64,000 bases of DNA from Arthrobacter sp. MYb227. GTDB taxonomy: Bacteria; Actinomycetota; Actinomycetes; Actinomycetales; Micrococcaceae. Positions 1-8,193 of this stretch are shown here, one piece after another (within the stretch, counting starts at the first letter, position 1; the number at the start of each line of letters is the position of its first letter). The stretch covers positions 1 to 64,000 of the forward strand of contig NZ_PCPT01000012.1 in assembly GCF_002975435.1 (NCBI RefSeq), written 5' to 3'. The notes below the pieces were generated by a model. The model did no database searches. It worked only from the letters and a program-made list of their open reading frames with translations, and had not been told where the DNA came from. Made by a program: the position numbers and the translations under genes.

Positions 1-21
1 GAGAGTAGGTCACCGCCGGAC
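1..21 (+). rRNA. rrf: 5S rRNA, 3' end only (partial at window start)
   Basis: The first 21 bases match the 3' end of the complete 5S gene at 474-592 (GAGAGTAGGTCACCGCCGG then AC). The rest of this copy, and presumably its 23S and 16S genes, lies upstream of the window. It is followed by an intrinsic terminator. Confidence 0.85.
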
Positions 22-35
22 ATAATTTATGTTCC

Positions 36-65
36 AGAACCCCCAAGCCAAGGCTTGGGGGTTCT
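36..65 (+). terminator. Intrinsic terminator of the first 5S gene
   Basis: A perfect 14-bp inverted repeat (AGAACCCCCAAGCC / GGCTTGGGGGTTCT) with a 2-nt loop starts 14 nt after the 5S end. The same hairpin recurs after the second 5S at 604-633. Confidence 0.85.
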
Positions 66-473
66 GATGTTTAACCAACCACCCACCCATGAACACCCTT
101 GAGCACGGAACCAGCCACGAACCTGAGTACTACGAGCCGGGAGGCTCTTGGTGACCCACTCGTAGAAAAACTTTTGCTTTATCGCATTATGCACGGCGTA
201 CCGAATATGCACATTTTAGGCGTCAATTATCGCGACACCAGCACTGGGGGAATTGCTCCTGGTTAGCTAGGGCGGAAAAGCCAAGAATAAGCGACTCGTG
301 GTCATCTACAGGTGATGCCTACGGACGACTGTGGGCACAGTCACCTAGCAAGTTCAAGGAATTGGTTAGCCATGGGCGTGAGCCTTGTGTATAGTTTCTT
401 ATTGAAGAACCACAGCATTGCTGTGACTCACTAAAGCTACCAGCAGCCTGAATAAGGATTGTGTGGTAAAAGA
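66..473. other. Spacer between two 5S genes, no coding gene seen
   Basis: About 400 nt lie between the first 5S terminator and the second 5S gene. I see no credible ORF with a ribosome-binding site. A possible promoter for the second 5S (TTAGCC, 18 nt, TATAGT) lies near 365-394, but the match is modest. The spacer could also be what remains of a 23S-5S spacer after recombination between rRNA operons. Confidence 0.5.
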
Positions 474-592
474 GTTACGGCGGTCATAGCGTGGGGGAAA
501 CGCCCGGTCCCATACCGAACCCGGAAGCTAAGACCCACTGCGCCGATGGTACTGCACTCGGGAGGGTGTGGGAGAGTAGGTCACCGCCGGAC
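474..592 (+). rRNA. rrf: 5S ribosomal RNA, complete second copy
   Basis: The 119-nt sequence has the typical actinobacterial 5S core (CCGAACCCGGAAGCTAAG and GATGGTACTGCACTCGG). Its ends can pair: GTTACGGCGG at the 5' end with CCGCCGGAC at the 3' end. It becomes the 5S component of the large ribosomal subunit. It stands in tandem with another 5S, with no 16S or 23S between them. Ends are judged by helix pairing and may be off by 1-3 nt. Confidence 0.93.
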
Positions 593-603
593 ATAAATGT
601 CCC

Positions 604-633
604 AGAACCCCCAAGCCAATGCTTGGGGGTTCT
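604..633 (+). terminator. Intrinsic terminator of the second 5S gene
   Basis: The 13-bp stem AGAACCCCCAAGC / GCTTGGGGGTTCT has a 4-nt loop. It is nearly identical to the hairpin at 36-65. The similarity continues about a dozen bases past the hairpin (GATGTTTAACCA), so the duplicated block includes the 5S gene, terminator and a little flank. Confidence 0.85.
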
Positions 634-685
634 GATGTTTAACCACCCCCCAACAAGCCATCTTCATTGAGGATACTGTTAAAGC

Positions 686-1171
686 ATGGACGTAATTTTT
701 TCGCATGCAGCCCCATCGGAAGATGACGATCGCGGTGGTGAAGGTCTGCCGGCGCATATTCACTCGGTGCTCGTCCCCGTTCACGCTGACCAAGCCTTCG
801 AAGGCTTCACCGACTATCTGCATCTATGGTGGCCATTAGGTGTGTACTCACACTTTGGCTCCGGATCCCATATTTCATTTTCCCAGGGACAAATGATCGA
901 AGAATCCGAGGACGGAGACCAGCATCTGTGGGGTGAAATTATCGACTTCGAGATGTCTCAACGAATTGTCATTAATTTCTCGCTCGGCATGGAAAGTGCT
1001 CCATCGACCCGTCTGGAATTCACCTTCGCCGAAGCGGGAACCGGTACAGAGGTAGGACTGCGCCACGAAGGATGGGCGCGCGGTTCGGCAGGCAAGGCGC
1101 AATATGAGCGTTATGAACGTTGGGGCGAGGTTATTGAGTACTATGCTCGGTTTATGGGTGCCCAGCTCTGA
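686..1171 (+). CDS. SRPBCC (AHSA1-type START-like) domain protein
   Basis: The 161-aa soluble protein resembles the activator-of-Hsp90-ATPase homologue branch of the SRPBCC superfamily. These proteins fold into a helix-grip cavity that binds hydrophobic ligands. Visible family features are an early basic/hydrophobic strand (HIHSVLVPVHADQAF), the W-W-P segment near residue 48, and the end pattern GWARGSAGKAQYERYERWGEVIEYY, which resembles the usual terminal helix over the cavity. The ligand and role are unknown. The gene stands alone between the 5S terminator and an FAD oxidase gene. The ATG has a weak GAGGAT-like site about 10 nt upstream. Confidence 0.7.
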   Translation: MDVIFSHAAPSEDDDRGGEGLPAHIHSVLVPVHADQAFEGFTDYLHLWWPLGVYSHFGSGSHISFSQGQMIEESEDGDQHLWGEIIDFEMSQRIVINFSLGMESAPSTRLEFTFAEAGTGTEVGLRHEGWARGSAGKAQYERYERWGEVIEYYARFMGAQL

Positions 1172-1243
1172 TACGCCACTTGAGTAGTCAGTTTGGGTCC
1201 CGCGAATCAAACTTGCAACTAAAATGAAACACGAGGTGCTGGC

Positions 1244-2626
1244 ATGAGCCTGGCATACAGCGACGAAACTTTGATCCAAGAGCTTATCCGCGAGATCGGC
1301 CCAAGAGCGGTGAGCAGTGATCCGCAGGTGCTTGCAGCAAACAGCCATGATTTCGGCAAGCTTGTGGGGATCATGCCGCCGGTAGCAGTTGTCTATGCCG
1401 AGCGCGTGGAGGACGTGCAGGCGGCCCTGAGGCTGGCCACCGCAGCGGGAGTGCACGTTGTGCCACGCGGGGCGGGCACTGGCGTTTCTGGCGGCGCACA
1501 CAGCATTACCCGATGCATCGTACTCTCACTAGAGCGCATGAATAGGATTCTGGAGATCCGTGCCGAGGATGAGGTAGCGGTGGTAGAGCCAGGAGTCATC
1601 AATGCAGACCTCAACAGCGCAGCGGCCAAGTACGGGCTAATGTACGCTCCGGACCCGGCCAGCTACCAGCAATCAACGATTGGTGGCAACGTTGCCACCA
1701 ATGCCGGTGGGTTGCGCTGCGCCAAATATGGAGTCACCACGGACTCGGTGCTGGGGCTTGAAGTGGTACTTGCCGACGGCACGCTCATCTCAACGGGTCG
1801 CAACACCTTCAAGGGTGTGGCCGGATATGACCTAACCTCGCTGTTGGTCGGTTCCGAAGGAACCTTAGGGATCGTCGTCTCGGTGACGGTGCGGCTGCGT
1901 TACCTCAGCGAAAAGACCTGCTCAATCTCCGCGGTCTTTACCGACGTGGCGCAGGCGGCTGCGGGAGTTCTGGCCATTGCTCGAGTTCGCGTCCAGCCGG
2001 CAATCCTTGAGCTTTTGGATATTGGGACCATGCGCGTACTTGATGCACAATATGGATCCGACCTCAGCGCCTTGGGCGGTGCAATGCTCCTGGTGCGTAC
2101 CGACGGTCACGGAGCGCAGATTGAGGCGGAGATTGTTCGTAACGCACTCGAGGGCCTTGGTGCACGGGTGAGCCCCGAGGCAGATCCCGAAGCCATCAAG
2201 CTCATCGAGATGCGCCGGGCAAGCCGTGGGGACGGTCAGGATGATGCTTATCGAGTTGGTGAGGATATTGCTGTGCCACGCTCGAAAATGGTTGCTTATA
2301 TGCGCACGCTCGACGAGATTGCCCAAAAAAACGATGTGATGGTTCGCATCGTGGCACACGCCGGCGACGGGAACCTGCATCCAACCTTCTGGGTAAACCC
2401 CGAAGATGGGCCCACCGGCGTTCAGCGGCTTGATAAAGCACTTGAAGAGTCGATTAGGGCGGCGCTTGACGTGGGCGGCACTATTACCGGTGAACACGGC
2501 GTAGGAACCGTGAAGCGTGAATGGTTGAGTTGGGAACAATCCGCGGAGGTCATTGAACTTCAGCGCAAGATTAAGGCAATCTTTGATCCGCAAGGATTGC
2601 TCAATCCGGGTAAAGCCATCGTGTGA
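1244..2626 (+). CDS. FAD-linked oxidase, GlcD / D-lactate dehydrogenase type
   Basis: The 460-aa protein has the vanillyl-alcohol-oxidase fold. The N-terminal half binds FAD (GAGTGVSGGAH near residue 79, TNAGGLRCAKYG near 150, DLTSLLVGSEGTLGI near 200). The C-terminal substrate domain carries HAGDGNLHPTF near residue 375 and GGTITGEHGVGTVKREWL near 415. Relatives oxidise 2-hydroxyacids such as glycolate or D-lactate and pass electrons to quinone or other acceptors. There is no GlcE/GlcF partner and no [4Fe-4S] extension, so it is a stand-alone enzyme with unproven substrate. A GAGG site precedes the ATG. Confidence 0.85.
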   Translation: MSLAYSDETLIQELIREIGPRAVSSDPQVLAANSHDFGKLVGIMPPVAVVYAERVEDVQAALRLATAAGVHVVPRGAGTGVSGGAHSITRCIVLSLERMNRILEIRAEDEVAVVEPGVINADLNSAAAKYGLMYAPDPASYQQSTIGGNVATNAGGLRCAKYGVTTDSVLGLEVVLADGTLISTGRNTFKGVAGYDLTSLLVGSEGTLGIVVSVTVRLRYLSEKTCSISAVFTDVAQAAAGVLAIARVRVQPAILELLDIGTMRVLDAQYGSDLSALGGAMLLVRTDGHGAQIEAEIVRNALEGLGARVSPEADPEAIKLIEMRRASRGDGQDDAYRVGEDIAVPRSKMVAYMRTLDEIAQKNDVMVRIVAHAGDGNLHPTFWVNPEDGPTGVQRLDKALEESIRAALDVGGTITGEHGVGTVKREWLSWEQSAEVIELQRKIKAIFDPQGLLNPGKAIV

Positions 2627-2698
2627 TCAACCAAGGGATTGCGCCGATTAGGTGTTGAGGCCAATTGTAGGTAAACTTTTTACTCGTTGGTACATCAT

Positions 2699-2775
2699 CG
2701 GGATATGGCGCAGCTTGGTAGCGCGCGTCGTTCGGGACGACGAGGTCGCAGGTTCAAATCCTGTTATCCCGACCA
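2699..2775 (+). tRNA. tRNA-Pro (anticodon CGG), CCA encoded
   Basis: The acceptor stem CGGGATA pairs with TATCCCG. The anticodon stem CGTCG/CGACG holds loop TTCGGGA, giving anticodon CGG. The T arm contains GGTTCAAATCC. Discriminator A at 2772 is followed by an encoded CCA, unlike the other two tRNAs in this window. A hairpin follows at once. Confidence 0.95.
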
Positions 2776-2779
2776 ATGT

Positions 2780-2813
2780 GAGTCCGCAGAGAACATAAGT
2801 TTTCTGCGGACTC
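2780..2813 (+). terminator. Hairpin after tRNA-Pro
   Basis: The 11-bp inverted repeat GAGTCCGCAGA / TCTGCGGACTC lies 5 nt after the CCA end, with a 12-nt AT-rich loop. The downstream T-run is poor, so it may act as a processing boundary as well as a terminator. Confidence 0.6.
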
Positions 2814-2862
2814 GTCCCATTTAACCCAGCTTCTCGTCCCTTACTCAAGGGGCCTGTATGTC

Positions 2863-3762
2863 CTAGAACTCGTCGATGACCAGCTTTTTCATGGCCATCA
2901 GGTGCTCAAAGGCGTTGGGCCGGGACATGAGCTCATCCATGTTGCTGGGTACGATCTGCCAGCTCACCCCAAACTTGTCGGTAAGCCAGCCACACTGTTC
3001 GGCTTCCGGCACTGCAGTGAGTGCATCCCAGAGGCGATCCAGCTCCGCCTGACCATCACATGGCCACTCAAGTGACACTCCGGGGCCAAAGGTGAAGGGC
3101 TGCGGGACCGCGGAATCCATGACGCTGACCCAGTCATCCTCCAGTGCAAAATCGGCGAACATTACCGCGCCGGCGCTGGCAGCTTCGGTCGGTTCATCGT
3201 AGGCGACGAGCATTCCGGCGCGTGCGCCAAAGACGTCCTCGTAGTAGTCGATTGCTTCACCCGCACGATTCTGTGCGGCGCCACCGAAAAGCAGAGTTGG
3301 CATCAAAAATGGGCGCCGATCGCCTTCTTGATCCGAAAGAATCAGCTGCCACGAGACGTTGTACTTGTCCTGCACCCAGCCATAGCGCGCGCTGTAGGGG
3401 TATTCACCCAATTCCATCAGCACGCCCCCGCCCTGCGAGAGCTTGGACCACGTGGCGTCCAGATCCGCCTTCGCTGCCTCGAGGTTGCCGTCGTAGTCCA
3501 AGGGGTCGAAGTTCAGCATCAGGGAGATGGATGGATTGGGTGTGAAATCTTCTCCGGCATTGATCAGCGTGAACTTCTGCCCGCGTACCGTAACCCAGAG
3601 CGTTAGCGGTTCACCGGCCAGCGGCTTTTGAAATTCAAGTAAGCCCTCGGTGGGATAGCGTGCCACGACTTGTGTTGTGGCATCGGGCAAAGCATCTGCG
3701 TAGAATGCCGCGGCCTCCCCACCGGTTCCCGACATCCAAAGGTTGACGTTGAGTTTTTGCAT
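2863..3762 (-). CDS. Two-domain VOC / PhnB-like protein
   Basis: The 299-aa protein contains two tandem repeats of the PhnB/3-demethylubiquinone methyltransferase-like VOC fold. Repeat 1 covers about residues 1-135 (LNVNLWMSG, EAAAFYADALP, W-x-x-D-K-Y-N-V-S-W-Q). Repeat 2 covers about 140-290 (PTLLFGG, AIDYYEDVFG, DKFGVSWQIVP). The repeated DKxxVSWQ ending shows the duplication. VOC proteins of this type are often called glyoxalase/bleomycin-resistance-like, but the activity is unknown. Of two in-frame ATGs, the second (3762) lies about 8 nt from AAGGGA, whereas the first would overlap the ribosome site. The gene is monocistronic. Confidence 0.8.
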   Translation of the reverse strand: MQKLNVNLWMSGTGGEAAAFYADALPDATTQVVARYPTEGLLEFQKPLAGEPLTLWVTVRGQKFTLINAGEDFTPNPSISLMLNFDPLDYDGNLEAAKADLDATWSKLSQGGGVLMELGEYPYSARYGWVQDKYNVSWQLILSDQEGDRRPFLMPTLLFGGAAQNRAGEAIDYYEDVFGARAGMLVAYDEPTEAASAGAVMFADFALEDDWVSVMDSAVPQPFTFGPGVSLEWPCDGQAELDRLWDALTAVPEAEQCGWLTDKFGVSWQIVPSNMDELMSRPNAFEHLMAMKKLVIDEF

Positions 3763-4041
3763 GGCCATTCCCTTTCAGGATCAATGTTGCCGGTTCGGAG
3801 TAGGCCCGCCGGGCGGCCGTGCATTACATGGTGGCCGCGGGCAAAATGCTACAGGCCATGTGTTGCAAGGGAAATAGCTACACGAAACGAATTTTTTCCG
3901 CGATCAATCGAGCCATCTCTGCCACGAATGTCAGGTTCTTTTGCCGTGGATGAAATGCACTTTTCGGACAGTGGGGCAGAGTCGTGGTCGCCACGGCTTA
4001 GACCCCGGCCGAGCCGTAATTTTGGTAGAAAGTGTTAAAAG

Positions 4042-4078
4042 CCGGCGGGAGCCTTGACTGTGTCAAGGCTCCCGCCGG
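4042..4078 (-). terminator. Terminator of the siderophore-binding lipoprotein gene
   Basis: A 17-bp perfect inverted repeat (CCGGCGGGAGCCTTGAC and its complement) has a 3-nt loop. On the minus strand it is followed by CTTTTAAC. It begins 27 nt after the stop of the gene at 4105-5139. Confidence 0.88.
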
Positions 4079-4104
4079 TACAGAGTTAGGTATGCGCGCC
4101 GTGC

Positions 4105-5139
4105 TTACTTCACTAGGTAGCCGCGCAAGTCTTCGAGCACAAGCGAGGCTCCGGTGGGGCCTAGGCCCAAGAACCAGACATCGTCGTTCACGCGCTGTAC
4201 GTTGCCGGCCTTGACTGCTTCGAGCTTGTTCCACAAGGGACCCTCGAGGGCTGCTTTCTCACCGGTGGCCTCTGGGGTGCCGTAAGAGGTGTAGAAGATC
4301 CAGTCCGAATCCGCCTCGGCCAAGTTCTCCGAGGAGATCTCCTTGGCAAGATCATCAATGTTTTGGTTCTCCGGACGGGAGAACCCAGCATCCTTCAAGA
4401 TGACGCCGATCAGCGACGCATTGCCGTACAGCCGGGTCTTTTCCGGCATGAAGCGCAAAAGTGAGATCTTTGGATCCCCTGCAACATCCTTATTTAGCGC
4501 AGTTGCCTTGTCCTGGTAGGCATTGAGTACTTCGATGGCCTTGGTTTCCTCGCCGAGTGCTGCGCCGGCGAGACGGAAGTTTTCCTTCCAGGGGAAGCCC
4601 GGACGGATGGAAAAGACGGTCGGGGCGATCTGGGCCAGCTGCGGGTAGAGCTTATCGGCGCGTAGCTGCGAGCCAATGATCAGATCCGGATTCAGTGCCG
4701 CAACAGCCTCTAGATTCAATTCCTGGATGGTGCCAACGGTCTTGGCGTCCTTGACGGCATCGGCAAGATAGCTGGGGATTGAGTTAGCGCCCTCGGTTGA
4801 AGGGATGCCCACCGGGGTGATACCCAGCGAAAGTACCGCGTCGAGTTCGCCGGTATCCAGCACCACAACACGCTCGGGCTTCTTGGCGATCTCGGTGGTG
4901 CCATTGGCATGAGTCAGTGTGCGTGGGAAAACGCCGGGGGCCACGTTGGCGCCGAACTTGGCGGTTGCCTCATCCGCCGTGGAGAAGCGCTCCCCGCCAA
5001 CCGCAACATCGGAATTACCTGCCGCGGTATCGGTGGCACCACCTGCCGCACAGCCTGCGGTCAGCGCGATCATCACTAGTGCAGCGGCTGTCTTTGCCAC
5101 GCCAAAGCGGGCCTTACGTGGGGAAGAGAATAATTTCAC
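4105..5139 (-). CDS. Iron-siderophore ABC transporter substrate-binding lipoprotein
   Basis: The 344-aa protein is of the FepB/FecB class (periplasmic-binding type with helical backbone). It captures ferric siderophores outside the membrane and delivers them to the FecCD permeases encoded divergently. The GTG start gives a short basic N-terminus, a hydrophobic stretch and the lipobox LTAGC, so it should be lipid-anchored. Family features are VVLDTGELDAVLSLGITPVGIP, NPDLIIGSQ and the late VQRVNDDVWFLGLGP segment. An upstream in-frame ATG at 5400 would add about 87 residues without signal character and cross the divergent gene, so I rejected it. No Shine-Dalgarno lies before the GTG, which suggests a leaderless message. 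Confidence 0.88.
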   Translation of the reverse strand: MKLFSSPRKARFGVAKTAAALVMIALTAGCAAGGATDTAAGNSDVAVGGERFSTADEATAKFGANVAPGVFPRTLTHANGTTEIAKKPERVVVLDTGELDAVLSLGITPVGIPSTEGANSIPSYLADAVKDAKTVGTIQELNLEAVAALNPDLIIGSQLRADKLYPQLAQIAPTVFSIRPGFPWKENFRLAGAALGEETKAIEVLNAYQDKATALNKDVAGDPKISLLRFMPEKTRLYGNASLIGVILKDAGFSRPENQNIDDLAKEISSENLAEADSDWIFYTSYGTPEATGEKAALEGPLWNKLEAVKAGNVQRVNDDVWFLGLGPTGASLVLEDLRGYLVK

Positions 5140-5157
5140 TACACAAATGTAACCTAA
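5139..5157. promoter_or_regulatory. Candidate IdeR/DtxR iron box
   Basis: On the minus strand this reads TTAGGTTACATTTGTGTAG. The left half matches the DtxR/IdeR consensus TWAGGTWAG for 8 bases. The right half is degenerate, with about 12 of 19 positions agreeing overall. It sits between divergent iron-uptake genes and touches the GTG start of the lipoprotein gene, so occupancy by metal-loaded IdeR would block initiation. A complete IdeR gene lies at 48432-49130. Position and function support the call; the sequence match alone is moderate. Confidence 0.55.
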
Positions 5158-5253
5158 TGTTGTTGCCTTTGCCTTGGCATGGGGTGAAAGGTTGCAGTCA
5201 AAGACGGATACTTCGCGGTAGTGTTGAACGGTTCGAGATGAAGGGGGCAGACC

Positions 5254-6378
5254 GTGGGCACTCCCGCCACCAGGCCTAAAGAACCTGAAAACACCCAAGC
5301 CAATCCGGTGTTTAGCGCAACCCTCGAGGGGGCAGCGGTATCCGCATCCAGCCGTGGGGGGATGCCTTCGAGCCTGGGGGTGACGCAAAAAATGCGACAC
5401 GCATCACTAATACTTGGTTTTCTCATCCTTCTGGTGCTGCTGGCCGTTGCATCGCTGGCCATTGGATCCAAACCCATTGAGCTGAGCACGGTGCTACAGG
5501 CATTGCTGCACCCCAACGATTCTGCCGATCACGCAATTATTCGTGACTCACGAGTCCCACGGGCCCTCCTAGGGATCCTTGCCGGAAGCGCCTTGGGAGT
5601 AGCCGGGGCACTTGTCCAATCAATGACCCGCAATGCGCTTGCCGAACCCGGAATCCTCGGGGTAAATGCTGGGGCTTCGCTGGCCATCGTGATTGCCGTG
5701 GGAACCTTTGGCATCAACGGTTTCACCGGATACGTATGGTTCGCCTTTGCTGGGGCGGTGCTCGCCACCGGGGCCGTATATCTGGTGGGAATGGCCGGCT
5801 CCCGTTCCAGCGACCCGGTCCGGTTGGTACTTGCCGGGGTCGCGCTGGGCGCGGTGCTCTCCGGAATCGGAACGGCGCTAGCCCTGGTGCACCCGGCCGC
5901 TTTTGACCAGCTACGTGCCTGGACCATCGGATCACTCGAAGGCCGCTCGAGCGAGGTCCTCGTCCCCTTGGGCCTCGCGGTTGGCCTTGGCTTTATCCTC
6001 ACACTATTTACCGGACGCTCACTCAACGCCTTGGCCCTTGGTGATGACACGGCCCTGGCCCTTGGCTACAAGGTGGGCAGGGCGCGGGTGTTGATTCTCT
6101 TGGCCGTCACGGTGCTTGCCGGTGCCGCCACCGCAGCGGTGGGTGCCATTAGCTTCCTGGGGTTGATGGCCCCGCACCTGGCCCGGCGTTTCTCCGGGTC
6201 CGACGCACGCTGGATGCTTGGCTACACCGCAGTACTTGCCCCGATCATCTTGCTACTTGCCGATGTGCTTGGTCGGATCATCATTCCCGGCGAACTTGAG
6301 GCAGGAGTCGTCTGCGCCTTCGTTGGGGCACCGGTGCTCATCATGTTGGCTAGGCGCAAGAAACCGGTGGCGGTATGA
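5254..6378 (+). CDS. FecCD-family siderophore ABC permease, first subunit
   Basis: The 374-aa integral membrane protein is one half of a type II ABC importer. After a roughly 50-residue hydrophilic N-terminus come about nine to ten hydrophobic segments. Family motifs are VPRALLGILAGSALGVAGALVQSMTRNALAEPGILGVNAGAS near residues 95-135 and GAISFLGLMAPHLARR near 290, the region that contacts the ATPase. Start is GTG with AAGGGGG upstream. Its stop overlaps the ATG of the next permease. No ATPase gene follows, so the ATPase must be elsewhere. Confidence 0.9.
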   Translation: MGTPATRPKEPENTQANPVFSATLEGAAVSASSRGGMPSSLGVTQKMRHASLILGFLILLVLLAVASLAIGSKPIELSTVLQALLHPNDSADHAIIRDSRVPRALLGILAGSALGVAGALVQSMTRNALAEPGILGVNAGASLAIVIAVGTFGINGFTGYVWFAFAGAVLATGAVYLVGMAGSRSSDPVRLVLAGVALGAVLSGIGTALALVHPAAFDQLRAWTIGSLEGRSSEVLVPLGLAVGLGFILTLFTGRSLNALALGDDTALALGYKVGRARVLILLAVTVLAGAATAAVGAISFLGLMAPHLARRFSGSDARWMLGYTAVLAPIILLLADVLGRIIIPGELEAGVVCAFVGAPVLIMLARRKKPVAV

Positions 6379-7421
6379 GCCTGCTAGGACGCGCATCAAC
6401 ACGAGCCCGTGAGCCCGGACGCAACAAAAGGCTGGGCCGCGAAGCCTTACTATGCATCACCCTGGGTGTCATCGCGCTGATTTTTGCGCTGCTGAGCATT
6501 GGCAGCGGTGACTATCCGATGGGTCCAAGCAAGGTGCTTGGAGTACTTTTGGGGCAGGGCGAGGGACTGGAAAACACCATTGTTTTCCAATGGCGTGCCC
6601 CGCGCACCATCGCCGCACTGTTCTTTGGTGCGGCACTTGGCGTTGCCGGCGCGGTGTTCCAATCCCTCACCCGCAACCCACTGGGATCCCCGGACATCAT
6701 TGGATTTTCCACCGGCGCCTATACCGGCGCCTTGCTGGCTCTGACCCTAGTGGGTGGCAGCTTTTTAGCTACCTCATTAGGTGCGCTCGCCGGTGGCCTA
6801 CTCACCGCCCTTGCCGTGTATCTATTGGCTTGGCGGCGCGGCTCGCACGGGTTCAGGCTCATCCTTGTGGGTATCGGTATTTCTGCAATGCTTGCAGCAC
6901 TCAACCAATGGTTGGTGCTCCGCGCGGAAATTGAGGTGGCCATGGCCGCCGCCGTCTGGGGCGCCGGAACCCTGAACGGGGTCAGCTGGCAGGTGTTACT
7001 CCCGGCGCTCGGTGCAATCATCCCGGTCCTTGGCCTCACGCTGGCCGGCGGAAGACAACTGGGCATGCTTGAAATGGGAGACGACGCGGCAATCGCACTG
7101 GGGGTGCGGGTGGAGCCCGTGCGTCTGAGCATGATTGTGCTGGCGGTGCTGCTGACGGCCGCAACCACCGCAGTTGCTGGCCCCATTGCCTTTGTTGCCC
7201 TGGTGGCACCGCAGCTTGCTAAACGGCTGAACAAAGCTGCCGGAATGCGGTTGGCCCCAGCGGCCTGCATGGGAGCGCTGTTATTGGTTGCCAGTGACCT
7301 TGTAGCGCAACGTATTTTTGCCCCCGTGCAATTGCCAGTGGGTGTGGTGACCGTGAGCATTGGCGGTATCTATCTCATTTGGCTCTTGGCTCGCGAGGGA
7401 CGTGCTGCCAAGCGTGTATAA
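6375..7421 (+). CDS. FecCD-family siderophore ABC permease, second subunit
   Basis: The 348-aa partner of the preceding permease starts in the ATGA overlap, which implies translational coupling. It has the same motif series: APRTIAALFFGAALGVAGAVFQSLTRNPLGSPDIIGFSTGA near residues 75-115 and AGPIAFVALVAPQLAKRL near 260. Together the two would form the channel for the siderophore bound by the lipoprotein at 4105-5139. A FUSC-family pseudogene begins within its last codons. Confidence 0.9.
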   Translation: MSLLGRASTRAREPGRNKRLGREALLCITLGVIALIFALLSIGSGDYPMGPSKVLGVLLGQGEGLENTIVFQWRAPRTIAALFFGAALGVAGAVFQSLTRNPLGSPDIIGFSTGAYTGALLALTLVGGSFLATSLGALAGGLLTALAVYLLAWRRGSHGFRLILVGIGISAMLAALNQWLVLRAEIEVAMAAAVWGAGTLNGVSWQVLLPALGAIIPVLGLTLAGGRQLGMLEMGDDAAIALGVRVEPVRLSMIVLAVLLTAATTAVAGPIAFVALVAPQLAKRLNKAAGMRLAPAACMGALLLVASDLVAQRIFAPVQLPVGVVTVSIGGIYLIWLLAREGRAAKRV

Positions 7422-8120
7422 AACCGCTGCCGCGGTGGGGCACGAAGTTCTGCGCGGTGCGCTGAGCTGGAATAGGAAGGAAATTGGTTTCCTGCGCATG
7501 ATCAGTGCGGGAGTGACATTTGCCGTGCCACAACTATTTTCATGATGCTCGGTTCCCGGATACCGGAGTCCTCGCGGCGCTCGGGGGGTGCTTTTGGTCG
7601 TTGGCAGTAGGCACCAAGGCACCTTGCGGGCCCGAATCATTGATCTCGGTGCCGCTGAGCTGGTGGGAACCGCGGCCTCTGCAGCAGGGTGTCTTCCTAG
7701 GCAGTGTGCGCAGCACACCGGAGCTTGCGATCCTTGTGTTGGCCCTGATAGTGACGGCAACCGAAACCATCAGCTCGTCTGTGGCGAAGACCGGGGGGCA
7801 CCGCTGATTGGTGTCTTTGCCGCTGGAGCGGTGCTTGGAATAGCGTTGGGATTGCCCATACCTGGGATTGAGTTCTTACTTTTCAAGTGTGTACCGGGAG
7901 TCGGAAGTACACCGTGAATCTGACACATGGATCTTGTGAACTGGAAGCACCGTATGTCGGTGTGGGCCGGATGGCATTATGTGGTGCAGCTGGTTTCTTG
8001 CATGCTGGTTGCCGATTTTTTGCGCATCTGGTGTCCGGGGGGGCATTCCTACTGGATTCTGCTTACGGTGGTGCAGCGGGATCATTCGGCTGCGCGAGAG
8101 GAGTGTCACGCACGTTGAGG
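7414..8120 (+). pseudogene. Frameshifted remnant of a FUSC-family membrane protein
   Basis: No intact reading frame covers this stretch, but pieces in two frames form a consistent order. Frame 1 from a GTG at 7414 gives ALSWNRKEIGFLRMISAG and AVPQLFS before a stop near 7545. Frame 2 then gives DTGVLAALGG. Frame 1 resumes with VVGSRHQGTLRARI. Frame 2 gives STPELAILVLALIVTATE. Frame 1 gives APLIGVFAAGAVLGIALGLP and finally GHSYWILLTVVQRD at 8041-8082. The last piece resembles the conserved YWxxLT-V motif of FUSC (fusaric-acid-resistance-like) proteins, and the first resembles their N-terminus. Several indels and a missing C-terminal half indicate a decayed gene. The family call rests on motif memory. 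Confidence 0.65.
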
Positions 8121-8132
8121 ATGGGATCTAGA

Positions 8133-8180
8133 GCGAGCTTTGGTTCGATTGAACATTCGAAGATTTGAAGCAAAGCTCGC
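8133..8180 (-). terminator. Terminator of the GH13 glucosidase gene
   Basis: The 10-bp inverted repeat GCGAGCTTTG / CAAAGCTCGC has a 28-nt loop that can itself form TCGAA/TTCGA pairs. It lies just past the stop of the gene at 8194-9927. The repeat may serve both directions. Confidence 0.55.
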
Positions 8181-8193
8181 CCGAGTTGCGGAG

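Noticed and set aside
875-1501. Minus-strand 208-codon frame across the SRPBCC and FAD-oxidase genes
   Set aside because: No ribosome site, overlaps two well-supported genes on the plus strand, and composition looks non-coding.
1922-2593. 223-codon minus-strand frame inside the FAD-oxidase gene
   Set aside because: Shadow frame of a conserved gene with no domain resemblance.
5140-5400. Longer N-terminus of the siderophore-binding lipoprotein from ATG 5400
   Set aside because: It would place about 87 non-signal residues before the lipobox and cross the divergent permease gene.
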